Shown here one piece after another: positions 1-8,843 of a stretch of 64,000 nucleotides of DNA. Below the pieces are notes generated by a model that saw only the letters and a list, made by a program, of their open reading frames with translations, had not been told where the DNA came from and ran no database searches. This DNA comes from RYN-230 sp963760405 (GTDB lineage Bacteria > Actinomycetota > Actinomycetes > Streptosporangiales > Streptosporangiaceae). Numbering within the stretch: the first letter of the stretch is position 1; every line of letters begins with the position of its first letter. The position numbers and the translations under genes are program-made. The DNA lies in NCBI GenBank assembly GCA_963760405.1, contig CAVXCV010000010.1, positions 248,001-312,000 of the forward strand, written 5' to 3'.

Positions 1-2
1 GA

Positions 3-2384
3 GCCGGGATCCCGATGCCGCGGGCCTTGTCCGCATCGGGCCGCGCTGGCGCCGACCACGCCTTCCTGCTGCGGCTCGCATCGGTGCTGGCCACCCAGGA
101 CGCCCCGGTGACGATGGTGCTCGACGACATCCATCTGCTGACCGAACCAGCGATCCTCGAAGGACTTGCCTACGTCCTCCGGAACGCGACGCCACGGCTG
201 CACCTCGTGGTGTCATCCCGGATGGATCCGCTGCTGCCCCTGCACCGATACCGGCTCACCGGTGAGCTGAGCGAGATCAGGGCCGATGATCTGGCCTTCA
301 GCGTTGCTGAGTCCAGGTCGCTCCTGGTGCATCATGGCATCGCCCTCTCCGGGCCGGCGCTCGCGTCTCTTACTGGGCGGACAGAGGGCTGGGCCGCTGG
401 AATGCGCCTGGCGGCGCTCTCGTTGGAAGGGCATCCCGATCCCGAGCAATTCGTCAAGGAACTGGATGCTGAGGACAGCGCAGTAACCGGCTATCTCGTG
501 GACGAAGTTCTCAACGCCCAGCCCGCTCCCGTTCGCGAGCTGCTGCTCCGGACGAGCATCCTGGACTGCGTCAGCGCCGACCTGGCCAGCGAGCTCACCG
601 GTGACCAGCAGGCAGCCAGCACGCTGTCGGCCCTCGCGCAGGCCAACGCGTTCGTCCGGCCGCTCGGGCACGGGTGGTTTCGCTACCACTCGATGTTCGG
701 TGCGGTACTGCGCCTGAAGCTCCGCAGGGAATGCCCGGACCTATTGCCCGGCCTGCACCGGCAGGCGGCCCAGTGGTGCCAGCGGAACGGGTACCTGGCC
801 GAGGCCGTGCGCCATGCGGCGGATTCGGGCAGCTGGCAGTTCGCGGCCGGGATTGTCCTTGATGAGCTCGCGATCAGCCAGATCCTCGACCCGCGGGGCA
901 ATCAATCGCTCGCCGATGAGTTCCGGCGCATGCCGCTGGACCTGGGGCGGACGCAACCTGGGCCACTGCTGGTGATCGCGGCGATGGAGCTGTCCGCTGC
1001 TGCGGACCAGCTATCCGGTATCTCGATCGCCGCTGCGGAAAGCATCCTCGACGGCTTCCCCGCGGACAGCGAGATCCCGGCCCGGCTGGCCGCGGCGCTG
1101 ATCCGGCTGGCGCTGTCCCGGCACACGGGGGATCTCGATACCGCGACAATGGCGGCCGCCAGCGCGACCGCACTGCTGGAGGAACTCCCCAAGAGCATGC
1201 TCGCACGGCATCCCGGAATCCGCGCGGAGGTGCTGTCGGCCTGCGGAGCCGCGGAATTGCTGGCGGGCCGCCGGGATGAGGCGGTCGGCGTCCTCAGGGC
1301 AGGCGCCGTCGCCGCCTCCGCTCCGGGCAGCGCGCGCGAGCATGCTGACTGCCTGGCGTATCTCGCACTGGTGGAGGCTCTAGGTGGGCGGCTGAGCCGG
1401 GCCGCGGAGCTAGCCGAGGAGGCGGCACAGGCTACCGAGGCCAGTGATGGGCTGGCGGAGCACGTCCCGGCCGCCGCCAGTGTCGCGCTGGCATCGGTGT
1501 ACCTGGACCGCAACGAGGTGCAGCAGGCGCATGGCCAGCTGAAGCTGGCCGAGACCGCCCTGCGGGCCAGCCCAGACAGGCTGATCAGCGCAGTCGGCTG
1601 CCTGACCGCAGCGCGACGCTTGCTGGCTGAAGGCCGCGCAGCGGCGGCTTCGGAGCTTATCGGCCGCGCACGGCACGGCTGGTCGCCCCCTGGCTGGCTG
1701 GAAAACAGGCTGACGCTGCTCGAATCGCGGGCTTGCGCGGCGGCCGGGGACACCGACGCGGCGGTGGCCGCCGCCCGGCGCGCCCACCCAGCATCCAGGC
1801 CTGAAACCGCTGTTGCGCTCGCCCATGCGTGGCTGACCGCGGGCGATTATCAAGCAGCCGGGCGCGCACTGGACACCTGGGCGGACGGCGCCGGCCTGGT
1901 CCCGGAGCAGGCACGCCTGGAGGGGTGGCTGCTCGATGCCAGGTTCGGCTACGGGACCGGTGACGGCGCGCGCGGTCGCCGGTCACTGGAGCATGCGCTG
2001 CGGCTGGGCAGGCCGGAGCAGTTCCGGTTGCCCTTCGCCGTGGAGCGGTTCTGGATCCGGCGGGTGCTGCGGCGCGAACCTGACCTGGCCCACACCTACC
2101 GTGAGCTGCTTCAGCCCGGCCTGGTGAGCCCGGCCGCAGCCCACGTGCCGCCCGAGCCGGGCCTGGCGGCCCAGGCACCGCCACTGGTCATCGAGCAGCT
2201 CACTGAGCGTGAACGGGAGGTGCTCCAGCATCTGTCGGGAATGCTCAGCACCGCTGAGATCGCAGCCGAAATGTACATCTCGGTGAACACCGTCAAAACC
2301 CACCTCAGGAGCATCTACCGCAAGCTGTCAGCAGCCCACCGCAACGAGGCGGTCCGTCGCGCACGGAACCTGGAACTGATCTGA
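3..2384 (+). CDS. LAL-family LuxR transcriptional regulator, 5'-truncated by window edge
   Basis: Large ATP-binding LuxR-type activator (MalT/LAL architecture). The visible protein opens just before the Walker B-like segment (VTMVLDDIHLL, about 30 codons in). The Walker A loop is absent and the frame is open to base 3, so the gene starts upstream of the window; the ATG at 15 is internal. A long alpha-helical TPR-like region fills the middle. The last 60 or so residues are a LuxR helix-turn-helix (LTEREREVLQ, then TAEIAAEMYISVNTVKTHL). It ends 12 bp before the stop of the convergent LAL gene. The inducer and targets cannot be read from sequence. The family call is secure; the true start is not visible. 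Confidence 0.9.
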   Translation, partial: AGIPMPRALSASGRAGADHAFLLRLASVLATQDAPVTMVLDDIHLLTEPAILEGLAYVLRNATPRLHLVVSSRMDPLLPLHRYRLTGELSEIRADDLAFSVAESRSLLVHHGIALSGPALASLTGRTEGWAAGMRLAALSLEGHPDPEQFVKELDAEDSAVTGYLVDEVLNAQPAPVRELLLRTSILDCVSADLASELTGDQQAASTLSALAQANAFVRPLGHGWFRYHSMFGAVLRLKLRRECPDLLPGLHRQAAQWCQRNGYLAEAVRHAADSGSWQFAAGIVLDELAISQILDPRGNQSLADEFRRMPLDLGRTQPGPLLVIAAMELSAAADQLSGISIAAAESILDGFPADSEIPARLAAALIRLALSRHTGDLDTATMAAASATALLEELPKSMLARHPGIRAEVLSACGAAELLAGRRDEAVGVLRAGAVAASAPGSAREHADCLAYLALVEALGGRLSRAAELAEEAAQATEASDGLAEHVPAAASVALASVYLDRNEVQQAHGQLKLAETALRASPDRLISAVGCLTAARRLLAEGRAAAASELIGRARHGWSPPGWLENRLTLLESRACAAAGDTDAAVAAARRAHPASRPETAVALAHAWLTAGDYQAAGRALDTWADGAGLVPEQARLEGWLLDARFGYGTGDGARGRRSLEHALRLGRPEQFRLPFAVERFWIRRVLRREPDLAHTYRELLQPGLVSPAAAHVPPEPGLAAQAPPLVIEQLTEREREVLQHLSGMLSTAEIAAEMYISVNTVKTHLRSIYRKLSAAHRNEAVRRARNLELI

Positions 2385-2396
2385 CTTCAGCCGGGA

Positions 2397-4709
2397 TTAC
2401 AGCAGGCCAGCCGCGCGGCCTTGGTCGATGGCGTCCTGCCGGGTAGACACGCCAAGCTTGCGGTAGATCGCCTGGACATGGGTCTTGATCGTGTTCGCCG
2501 ACAGGTGCAGCTCCTCCCCGATCTCGCGCAGGGAGAGCGGGCCCCGGAGCAGATGCAGCACCTCTACTTCGCGTTCGGTCAGCGGGTCCGCCACCGGCGT
2601 GGCCTGCGGCTGGCCCGCGGCTTGCAGTTGCAGCCAGCCGACCTGGTCCACCAGGGCCTTTGCTGGTTCTGGTGCGGAGGCCAGCAGCAGCCGCGCCTGA
2701 TCGGCGAGCGCTGCAGCGCCTGCCCGGTCTCCCGCGGTGAGCAGTACCTGGGCCAGCATGATCATTGCTTTGACCGTGGTCCACGGGCTGACCCCGGGCA
2801 CGGCCTGCCGGAACTGGATCACATGCTCGAGTTCGGCGCGGGCCGCCGCCAGCTGCCCCCGCGCGGCGAATACCGCCCCTGCGGCCATGGAGGCGAGGGA
2901 ACTGAGCGGCGCCTCGCTGACACCCATGCGGCGGCCAAGCTGGCGAGCTGCCTGGCCCAGCTCCTCCGCCCGCGCCAGCTGGCCCAGCTCGACCGCTGCG
3001 AGAGACAGCACGGACAAGCTGAGCATGCGCACCAGCGGGATCCCTGCCTCGCTGGAGACGGCTTCGTCCGCAGGCCGCTCCGCCGCCTCCGGCTCGCCGG
3101 ACAGGTAGAGGCACAGGCCAAGCGCTGTCCTGGCCATGGCATACCACGGCGACGTCGGGTTACTTTCCAGCTCAACGGCTGTGGCCGCTGACTCGCGCAT
3201 CAGCTGGAAGCCGTCGAAACCGTAGATACCCTGGAGCAGTGCGACGGAGAACCTCAGCGATCGCATGCCATCCGGGAGCCGCTCTTTACTCGGTGCAGCC
3301 TCCATGACGGGAAGCCAGCGCCGCACGGACTCCCGGTCGCCGGAAAGAGCCGCGGTCCAGGCCGCGCAGTGCGCGGCTACCGGGTCCGTGCTGATCGCGC
3401 TGTCGCCGAGCGTCCGCAGCCATCCGCGAACGGTCGCCACCCGGCCGGAATCGACATAGGCATACCAGTGACCCGCGATAAGTTCCACAGCTCCGGCCAG
3501 GTCACCGGCGGCAAGCGCGTGGCCGATCGCCTCGTCTACCGTTCCTGACCGCCGATGCCAGCCACTCGCGCGCTCGTGCAATGCAGGAACCATGCCAGGC
3601 CCGGTCCGGTCAAGTTGCCCGCGTAGCACGTGCGCGAAAAGGCTGTGATAACGGAACCACTGCCGGGTCTCATCGAGCGGCACGACGAAGAGATTCTCCC
3701 GGTCGAGGATGTCGATAATCTCCGCTGCATTGGCCGACCCGGCAACGGCATCGCAGAGTGACGCGCAGAAGCGGCTGAGAATGGAAGTCCGCACGAGGAA
3801 TTGCCTGATCTCGGCCGGCTGGCGGCTGAGCACTTCCTCGACGAGAAAGTCGGTGATGAACTTGTTGTCGCCGCTGAACTGGCGGACAAAAGCGCCCGGC
3901 GAGCTATGGCAGCGAAGAGAGAGTGCCGCGAGGTGCAGGCCGGCCGGCCATCCTTCGGTCTGCCCGACCAGTACAGCAAGGTCGGGTTCGCTGAGCTGTA
4001 CGGCAGAGATCGCTTGCACCAGCTGAGCAGCTTCGGCCAGCGAGAAGCGGAGCTCAGGGGCCCGGAACTCGACCATCTCGCCCGCCGTGCGCAACCGTGC
4101 CAGCGGCAACGGGGGATCGGTCCGCGTGATCAGCACGACCCGTGCGGAGGACGGCAGGTGCTGAAGGAAGAACGTCATCTGCTCGTGGCAGCTTGCCTCG
4201 GTGATCGCGTGATAGTCGTCGAGCACGAGGACAACCGGGGCCGAAAGCGTCGCCAGCTCGTTGACCAGGGCCGGGAGCACGGTTACGGCGTCGGGGACCT
4301 GGACCTGACGGCCTGGCACGAAGGCCTCGCCGCTGAGTTCCGGGCAAGCGCGCCGGAGCGCATGGGTGATGTACCACCACAGCCTGGCCGGGTCATTGTC
4401 ACCCTGGTCGAGCGAGACCCAGGCGAACCGCTGGCTCTGCATCGCGCTGGCCCGCCATTGCGCGACGAGAGTCGTCTTGCCGAAGCCCGCGGGCGCATCA
4501 ACCAGGATGATCCTGGTCCTGGCGGCGGCGTCGGCCAGCCGCTGGACAAGGTCTGGCCGCTCGACCCAGTCCTTACGGATTCCTGGGGCGTGGAACTTTG
4601 TCGCCAACGGCACCGCCAGGCCGGCCCGGCCTGAGCGTCGCCCCGGCACCGCGCGCAAGCCATGTCCTGGCTGCGACGGTGTGTCGGCTCCCCCCAGATC
4701 ACCGGGCAC
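2397..4709 (-). CDS. LAL-family LuxR transcriptional regulator (MalT-like)
   Basis: Complete 770-residue STAND-type regulator. A P-loop (DAPAGFGKTTLV, about residues 71-82) and Walker B (VVLVLDDYHAI) lie in the N-terminal NTPase. A winged-helix and TPR-like sensor region follows, and a C-terminal LuxR HTH (LTEREVEVLHLL, then REIGEELHLSANTIKTHVQ) ends the protein. Known members bind a small inducer and ATP, oligomerise and activate nearby operons. It faces the other LAL gene tail to tail, so the two do not share a promoter. Its own promoter must lie in the 4.71-5.04 kb gap. The GTG/ATG choice at the N-terminus is uncertain because the first 30 residues are low-complexity. Confidence 0.92.
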   Translation of the reverse strand: MPGDLGGADTPSQPGHGLRAVPGRRSGRAGLAVPLATKFHAPGIRKDWVERPDLVQRLADAAARTRIILVDAPAGFGKTTLVAQWRASAMQSQRFAWVSLDQGDNDPARLWWYITHALRRACPELSGEAFVPGRQVQVPDAVTVLPALVNELATLSAPVVLVLDDYHAITEASCHEQMTFFLQHLPSSARVVLITRTDPPLPLARLRTAGEMVEFRAPELRFSLAEAAQLVQAISAVQLSEPDLAVLVGQTEGWPAGLHLAALSLRCHSSPGAFVRQFSGDNKFITDFLVEEVLSRQPAEIRQFLVRTSILSRFCASLCDAVAGSANAAEIIDILDRENLFVVPLDETRQWFRYHSLFAHVLRGQLDRTGPGMVPALHERASGWHRRSGTVDEAIGHALAAGDLAGAVELIAGHWYAYVDSGRVATVRGWLRTLGDSAISTDPVAAHCAAWTAALSGDRESVRRWLPVMEAAPSKERLPDGMRSLRFSVALLQGIYGFDGFQLMRESAATAVELESNPTSPWYAMARTALGLCLYLSGEPEAAERPADEAVSSEAGIPLVRMLSLSVLSLAAVELGQLARAEELGQAARQLGRRMGVSEAPLSSLASMAAGAVFAARGQLAAARAELEHVIQFRQAVPGVSPWTTVKAMIMLAQVLLTAGDRAGAAALADQARLLLASAPEPAKALVDQVGWLQLQAAGQPQATPVADPLTEREVEVLHLLRGPLSLREIGEELHLSANTIKTHVQAIYRKLGVSTRQDAIDQGRAAGLL

Positions 4710-5036
4710 GCCGTCAGCATAGGGCGGGCGCCACCGAAGCGCAGCGGGCTACATCTTTCTTTACCCGGCTAGCTCCCTGCCTGGACTTGCTAAATCACCC
4801 GTGGCGGGTGGGGCACGACTGGCCAGCCTGAGCCGGACTTCACCGGCAAGAGGAGAAGCGGAGCGCCATGGCGGTGCCCGCGCGCCTCACCCTTGGCGGG
4901 TGATGGCCCAGGCCCGGAGCGGACGGATGCTGACGCTGCGCACGTCCCCGGACGGGGTGCTTGGCATGCCTCAAGGGCGAAGGTCCTCGCCTGCAGCGGC
5001 CGGCGCGCAGCGCCCCGTGCGCTGCTGCGCAGACCA
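4710..5036. promoter_or_regulatory. Intergenic region with two copies of a CACCC-N5-GGGTG inverted repeat
   Basis: No gene is supported in this 327-base gap, which lies upstream of the minus-strand LAL gene. It holds two similar inverted repeats: CACCCGTGGCGGGTG at 4796-4810 and TCACCCTTGGCGGGTGA at 4887-4903. They share both arms and the central TGGC and are 91-93 bp apart, close to nine helical turns. A looser relative (TCACC-GCG-GGTGA) lies at 5370-5382. Regulator-binding sites are a reasonable guess; the cognate protein is unknown. Confidence 0.4.
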
Positions 5037-5294
5037 TCAGTGATCAGGCTCGCTCTCGTGATCAGGCTCACTCTCGCTCGGGGGTGGCTCCCTGTCCCGA
5101 AGGCGCCGTATCTCCAGGATCCGGACGCCGAACATCTCCAGCCTGGCCAGGAGCCCGTTGAGGGCGGCCTGATCCTGGAGGGGGCCGTGCAGGACCGTTT
5201 CGACCGGCTCCACCGAGGCGGTGAGCCGTTCGAAGTCGAGCAGGGCCTCATGCGGAGGGACCCCGGCTACGCGGATCTCGTAGTACGACGGCAC
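5037..5294 (-). CDS. Small conserved actinobacterial protein of unknown function
   Basis: 85 residues from a GTG at 5294, preceded by GGGGG with a 5-base gap. A longer reading from GTG 5369 adds 25 residues that do not look conserved. The core (YYEIRVAG, then ETVLHGPLQDQAALNGLLARLEMFGVRILEIRRL) resembles small hypothetical proteins I recall from many actinomycetes; I know no function for them. The C-terminus carries a short direct repeat (SEPDH-ESEPDH) from a duplicated stretch at 5037-5070. No membrane segment or signal peptide. It may be co-transcribed with nothing. Confidence 0.65.
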   Translation of the reverse strand: MPSYYEIRVAGVPPHEALLDFERLTASVEPVETVLHGPLQDQAALNGLLARLEMFGVRILEIRRLRDREPPPSESEPDHESEPDH

Positions 5295-5631
5295 CGCGGC
5301 CCCCAAGCTGGTGAGAATGCGCACTGGCCAAGCTCTTAGCGTTGCGTACTCCTGCTCGTTGCGCCCCACTCACCGCGGGTGACTTCGCCGCCCGGTGACA
5401 CCCGAAGAAACATCGCGAACGCGATGCCGAAGTTCGGTGCGGAACGCACTGTGCCCGGCGGGCCCCAGCGCAGCTGCCGCGCCGCCCACCGTGCGGCCTC
5501 CGATCGTGGCCCCGGGCCGGCCCAGGCCGGCGGTCGACGCAGGCTCCTCGCAGGGGAACACGGATGCGTCTCGAAACGCTTCTAATTGGCTCAAACGCAG
5601 TTCTCATTGGAGTTTGCCGCCGTATCTGCGT

Positions 5632-5647
5632 TAGAGTCCCCAGAGTG
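5632..5647 (+). promoter_or_regulatory. Probable leaderless promoter of the molybdate operon
   Basis: A -10-like hexamer TAGAGT (5632-5637) lies exactly 7 bases before the GTG at 5645, which is the expected distance to a transcription start. There is no purine-rich ribosome binding site upstream of that GTG. This is the arrangement of leaderless actinobacterial mRNAs. The -35 region is weak (TTGGAG at 5607-5612). Confidence 0.5.
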
Positions 5648-6052
5648 CCGACATTCCGGATCAGGGAGGCAGCCGACCTTCTCGGGGTTAGCACTGACAC
5701 CGTGCGCCGCTGGGCGGATGCGGGACGGATCGGCACGGTCACGGATGCCTCCGGGAGGCTGGCGGTGGAGGGAGGGGTGCTCGCCCGGTTTGCCCAGGAT
5801 CTGGCCGAGTCGGCTGTTAGTGAGGGCAGGGCGGTGGTGGCCCATTCGGTCCGGAACAGGTTCAGTGGCCTGGTCTGCCGTGTTGTCCGGGACACCGTGA
5901 TGGCTCAGGTGGAGATCCAGGCGGGGCCGCACAGATTCGTGTCGCTGCTCAGCCGCGAGGCCGCGGACGAACTCGGCTTGGAACCGGGAATGCTCGCGGT
6001 CGCCGCTGTTAAGGCCACAAATGTCTCCGTCGAGATTCCCAAAAGGGACTGA
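5645..6052 (+). CDS. HTH-TOBE molybdate-responsive regulator / molybdenum-binding protein
   Basis: 135 residues from GTG 5645. The N-terminal half is an excisionase/MerR-like helix-turn-helix (FRIREAADLLGVSTDTVRRWADAGRI). The C-terminal half is a TOBE/Mop-type domain (RNRFSGLVCRVVRDTVMAQVEIQAG, then VSLLSREAADELGLEPG) of the kind that binds molybdate or tungstate. A reading from ATG 5564 would add 27 residues without homology to the HTH. It sits 35 bases before modA and probably senses molybdate for this operon, as the domain pair suggests. Direct regulation is inferred from position only. Confidence 0.85.
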   Translation: MPTFRIREAADLLGVSTDTVRRWADAGRIGTVTDASGRLAVEGGVLARFAQDLAESAVSEGRAVVAHSVRNRFSGLVCRVVRDTVMAQVEIQAGPHRFVSLLSREAADELGLEPGMLAVAAVKATNVSVEIPKRD

Positions 6053-6087
6053 TCTCGCCTGTCCAGATGCAACCTAGGGGTTTAAAA

Positions 6088-6870
6088 ATGCGACGTTCTG
6101 CTCTGATCATCGCCGGGCTGACCGCAGTCGCTGTGGCGGGCTGCTCCAGCAGCGGTTCAGGAAGCTCGGCGTCAAGCCCGAGTAGTTCGCCCTCGCCGAC
6201 GGGGACGATAACCGTGTTCGCCGCGGCATCGTTGATGGGAACCTTTACCCAGCTGGGGAAGCAATTCGAAGCCGCCCATAAGGGCGATACGGTGAAGTTC
6301 AGCTTCGGGCCGAGTTCTGGCCTGGCTACCCAGATCACCAGCGGCGCGCCGGCTGACGTGTTCGCCTCGGCAGCGCCAGCGAACATGGACACGGTGGTCA
6401 CGGCGGGCGACGCATCCAATCCGCAGAATTTCGCCAAGAACACGATGGAAGTCGCCGTGCCCCCGAGTAACCCCGCGGGCGTGACGTCCGTGACCGACCT
6501 GGCGAAATCGTCGGTCAAGGTGGCGCTGTGCCAGCCGCAGGTGCCGTGCGGGGTCGTGGCGGCGGAGGTGTTCAAGAACGCCGGGATCACGGTCAAGCCG
6601 GTCACCCTGCAGCCGGACGTCAAGTCGGTGCTGACCCAGGTCGAGCTGGGCAGCGTAGACGCGGGCGTGGTGTACGTGACCGACGTGATGGCGGCCGGCG
6701 CCAGGGTCAAGGGCGTGACGATCCCGGCCAACGACAACGCCTCGACGCTTTACCCGATCGCTACCATCAGCAACAGCAAGCACAAGTCTGAAGCCCAGGC
6801 GTTCGTCGCTTACGTGCTGTCACCCGCGGGCCAGCAGGTGCTCACGGCCGCGGGGTTCCAGAAGCCCTGA
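6088..6870 (+). CDS. modA: Molybdate ABC transporter substrate-binding lipoprotein ModA
   Basis: Extracytoplasmic molybdate/tungstate binder. Start chosen at ATG 6088, which has AGGGG 8-9 bases upstream; ATG 6067 would add seven odd residues. The N-terminus is a lipoprotein signal (MRRSALIIAGLTAVAVAGC, lipobox VAGC) followed by a Ser/Gly linker. The mature protein starts TITVFAAASLMGTF and has FGPSSGLATQI and GAPADVFASA, the typical ModA oxyanion-binding segments. About 260 residues, normal for the family. First transporter gene of modABC. Confidence 0.95.
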   Translation: MRRSALIIAGLTAVAVAGCSSSGSGSSASSPSSSPSPTGTITVFAAASLMGTFTQLGKQFEAAHKGDTVKFSFGPSSGLATQITSGAPADVFASAAPANMDTVVTAGDASNPQNFAKNTMEVAVPPSNPAGVTSVTDLAKSSVKVALCQPQVPCGVVAAEVFKNAGITVKPVTLQPDVKSVLTQVELGSVDAGVVYVTDVMAAGARVKGVTIPANDNASTLYPIATISNSKHKSEAQAFVAYVLSPAGQQVLTAAGFQKP

Positions 6871-6894
6871 CCCCTAGTATCCGGAGCTGCCACG

Positions 6895-7752
6895 GTGAGC
6901 CTTGCCGCCTCCTCGCACCTGACAGCCCGGGAACGAGCCAGGCGGGCTGCGCGGGGCGGTGCTTCGCGGTCAGTGCCGGCACCCTTGCTGGTGCCGGCCC
7001 TGATCGCGGTCGCCTTCCTGGTGCTGCCCCTGGCCGGGCTACTGATCCGCGCCCCCTGGCGTCATCTCGCAGCCGCCCTCAGCGGGGCCGATGCGACCCA
7101 GGCCCTCGTTCTTTCCCTGTGGACCGCATCCGCGAGCACCGCGATCTCCCTGGTCATCGGGGTGCCGCTGGCGTGGGTGCTGGCCCGGGGCAGCTTCCCG
7201 GGACAGCGGCTGCTTCGCGCCCTGGTGACCTTGCCGCTGGTGCTCCCGCCGGTGGTCGGCGGCGTCGCGTTGCTGCTGGCGTTCGGCCGGACCGGGTTCG
7301 CCGGCCGCTACCTGGACTCCTGGTTCGGGCTGACCATCCCGTTCACTCCTGTTGCGGTGGTCATGGCCGAGACCTTCGTGGCCATGCCGTTCCTGATCAT
7401 CACGGTCGAAGGAGCGCTGCGATCCGCGGACCAGGGTTTCGAGGAAGCAGCGGCCACCCTGGGCGCGAAACGGATGACGGTGTTCCGCCGGGTCACCGTG
7501 CCCCTCGTCGCCCCCTCGCTGGGGGCGGGCGCCGTGTTGTGCTGGGCGCGGGCCCTGGGCGAGTTCGGCGCGACGATTACCTTCGCGGGCAGCTTCCCCG
7601 GGCAGACCGAGACGATGCCCATCGCCGTCTACTACGCGCTGGAGACTGATCCCGATGCGGCGATCGCGCTCAGCCTGGTGCTGCTGCTGGTGTCCATCGT
7701 GGTGCTGGTCTCGCTGCGCGACCACTGGCTGCGGGGCGGCTCAGTCTCGTGA
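6895..7752 (+). CDS. modB: Molybdate ABC transporter permease ModB
   Basis: 285 residues from GTG 6895, 24 bases after modA. The N-terminal 25 residues are Arg-rich and cytoplasmic; five to six hydrophobic segments follow. The ABC-permease EAA motif is seen as EEAAATLGAKRMTVFRRVTVP before the last membrane helices. GEFGATITFAGSFPGQTETMP is typical of ModB/CysT permeases. It overlaps modC by 4 bases (GTGA), so the two are translationally coupled. It forms the channel for molybdate with ModC as motor. Confidence 0.95.
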   Translation: MSLAASSHLTARERARRAARGGASRSVPAPLLVPALIAVAFLVLPLAGLLIRAPWRHLAAALSGADATQALVLSLWTASASTAISLVIGVPLAWVLARGSFPGQRLLRALVTLPLVLPPVVGGVALLLAFGRTGFAGRYLDSWFGLTIPFTPVAVVMAETFVAMPFLIITVEGALRSADQGFEEAAATLGAKRMTVFRRVTVPLVAPSLGAGAVLCWARALGEFGATITFAGSFPGQTETMPIAVYYALETDPDAAIALSLVLLLVSIVVLVSLRDHWLRGGSVS

Positions 7753-8843
7753 CGCACGGGGGCGGTGGCGGCCTCATCGTTGATGCCGAGGTCAGGCGCG
7801 GCGATTTCACCCTCGCGGTCAGTCTGGCCGCAGCACCCGGTCAGGTCCTCGGCGTCCTGGGACCGAACGGGGCCGGGAAGTCGACCCTGCTCAGCGCGGT
7901 GGCCGGGCTGACCCCGCTGTCCGCTGGACGGATCACGCTCGCGGGGCAGGTGATGGACGATGCGGGCGCCGGAACCTTCGTCGAGGCGTCCGGACGGCCG
8001 GTCGGTTTCGTGTTCCAGAACTACCGGCTGTTCCCGCACCTCACCGTGGCCGAGAACGTGGCGTTCTCGCCGCGGGCCCGGGGCATGGGCAGGCAGGCAG
8101 CCAGGTCGGCGGCCAGTCGCTGGCTCGGCCGGCTCCGGCTGACCGAACTCGCCGACCGCAAGCCCGCCCAGCTGTCCGGCGGCCAGGCGCAGCGGGTGGC
8201 CCTGGCCCGCGCGCTGGCCGGCCAGCCAGCGCTGCTGCTGCTGGACGAGCCCCTGTCCGCCCTGGACGCCGGCACCCGCCTGGACGTGCAGGCCGAGCTC
8301 AAACGGCATCTGGCTGATTTCGCCGGGCCCTGCCTGCTGGTCACGCACGACCCGCTGGAAGCGCTGGTGCTGGCTGACCGGCTCATCGTGCTCGAAGGCG
8401 GCCGCATCGTCCAGCAGGGCACCCCGGCGCACATCGCCAGCCAGCCCGGCACCGACTACGTGGCCAAGCTCGTCGGCCTGAACCTGTATGCCGGCCGGGC
8501 CGATGGCTCCCAGGTGGCGCTGACCGGAGGCGGCGGCTTCATCGTCGCCGACCAGGGCCGACGTGGCGACGTGTTCGTCGCCGTGCGCCCCTCCTCCATA
8601 GTGGTCAGCAACTCCCATCCTCAGCCCAGCAGCGCCCGCAACACCTGGCCTGCGCAGATCACCGGACTCACCCTGCTGGCTGACCGCGTCCGGCTCGACC
8701 TCGAAGGGCAGCCATCCGCCCTGGTGGACGTCACCCCGGCCGCGGTCGCCGAGCTGTCGCTCGACCGTGGCAGCCGGGTGTGGCTCACCGTCAAGGCCAC
8801 CGATCTCGAGGTCTACGCCCAGCCAGACAGGCCGGCGCCGTAG
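7749..8843 (+). CDS. modC: Molybdate ABC transporter ATP-binding protein ModC
   Basis: 364 residues, GTG start overlapping the modB stop. All ABC motifs are present: Walker A GPNGAGKS (about 38-45), Q-loop FQNYRLFPHL, signature LSGGQAQRVALARAL, Walker B LLLLDEPLSALD and H-loop LVTHDPLEAL. The C-terminal 120 residues form a TOBE/Mop-type regulatory domain (WPAQITGLTLLADRVRLDLEG) as in ModC, where molybdate binding can inhibit transport. Last gene of the operon; the next plus-strand gene is 450 bases away. Confidence 0.95.
   Translation: MTHGGGGGLIVDAEVRRGDFTLAVSLAAAPGQVLGVLGPNGAGKSTLLSAVAGLTPLSAGRITLAGQVMDDAGAGTFVEASGRPVGFVFQNYRLFPHLTVAENVAFSPRARGMGRQAARSAASRWLGRLRLTELADRKPAQLSGGQAQRVALARALAGQPALLLLDEPLSALDAGTRLDVQAELKRHLADFAGPCLLVTHDPLEALVLADRLIVLEGGRIVQQGTPAHIASQPGTDYVAKLVGLNLYAGRADGSQVALTGGGGFIVADQGRRGDVFVAVRPSSIVVSNSHPQPSSARNTWPAQITGLTLLADRVRLDLEGQPSALVDVTPAAVAELSLDRGSRVWLTVKATDLEVYAQPDRPAP

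Noticed and set aside
213..689. Long minus-strand ORFs inside the first LuxR gene and similar ones throughout
   Set aside because: They are the expected antisense or out-of-frame shadows of GC-rich genes with no domains or start signals.
5570..5590. LacI-like AACGCTT element near the molybdate promoter
   Set aside because: Only a partial palindrome, no LacI gene nearby, and not the motif found at 55475.
5379..5594. Small ORFs between the small unknown gene and the TOBE regulator
   Set aside because: No start signals or conserved residues; this stretch is probably promoter DNA.
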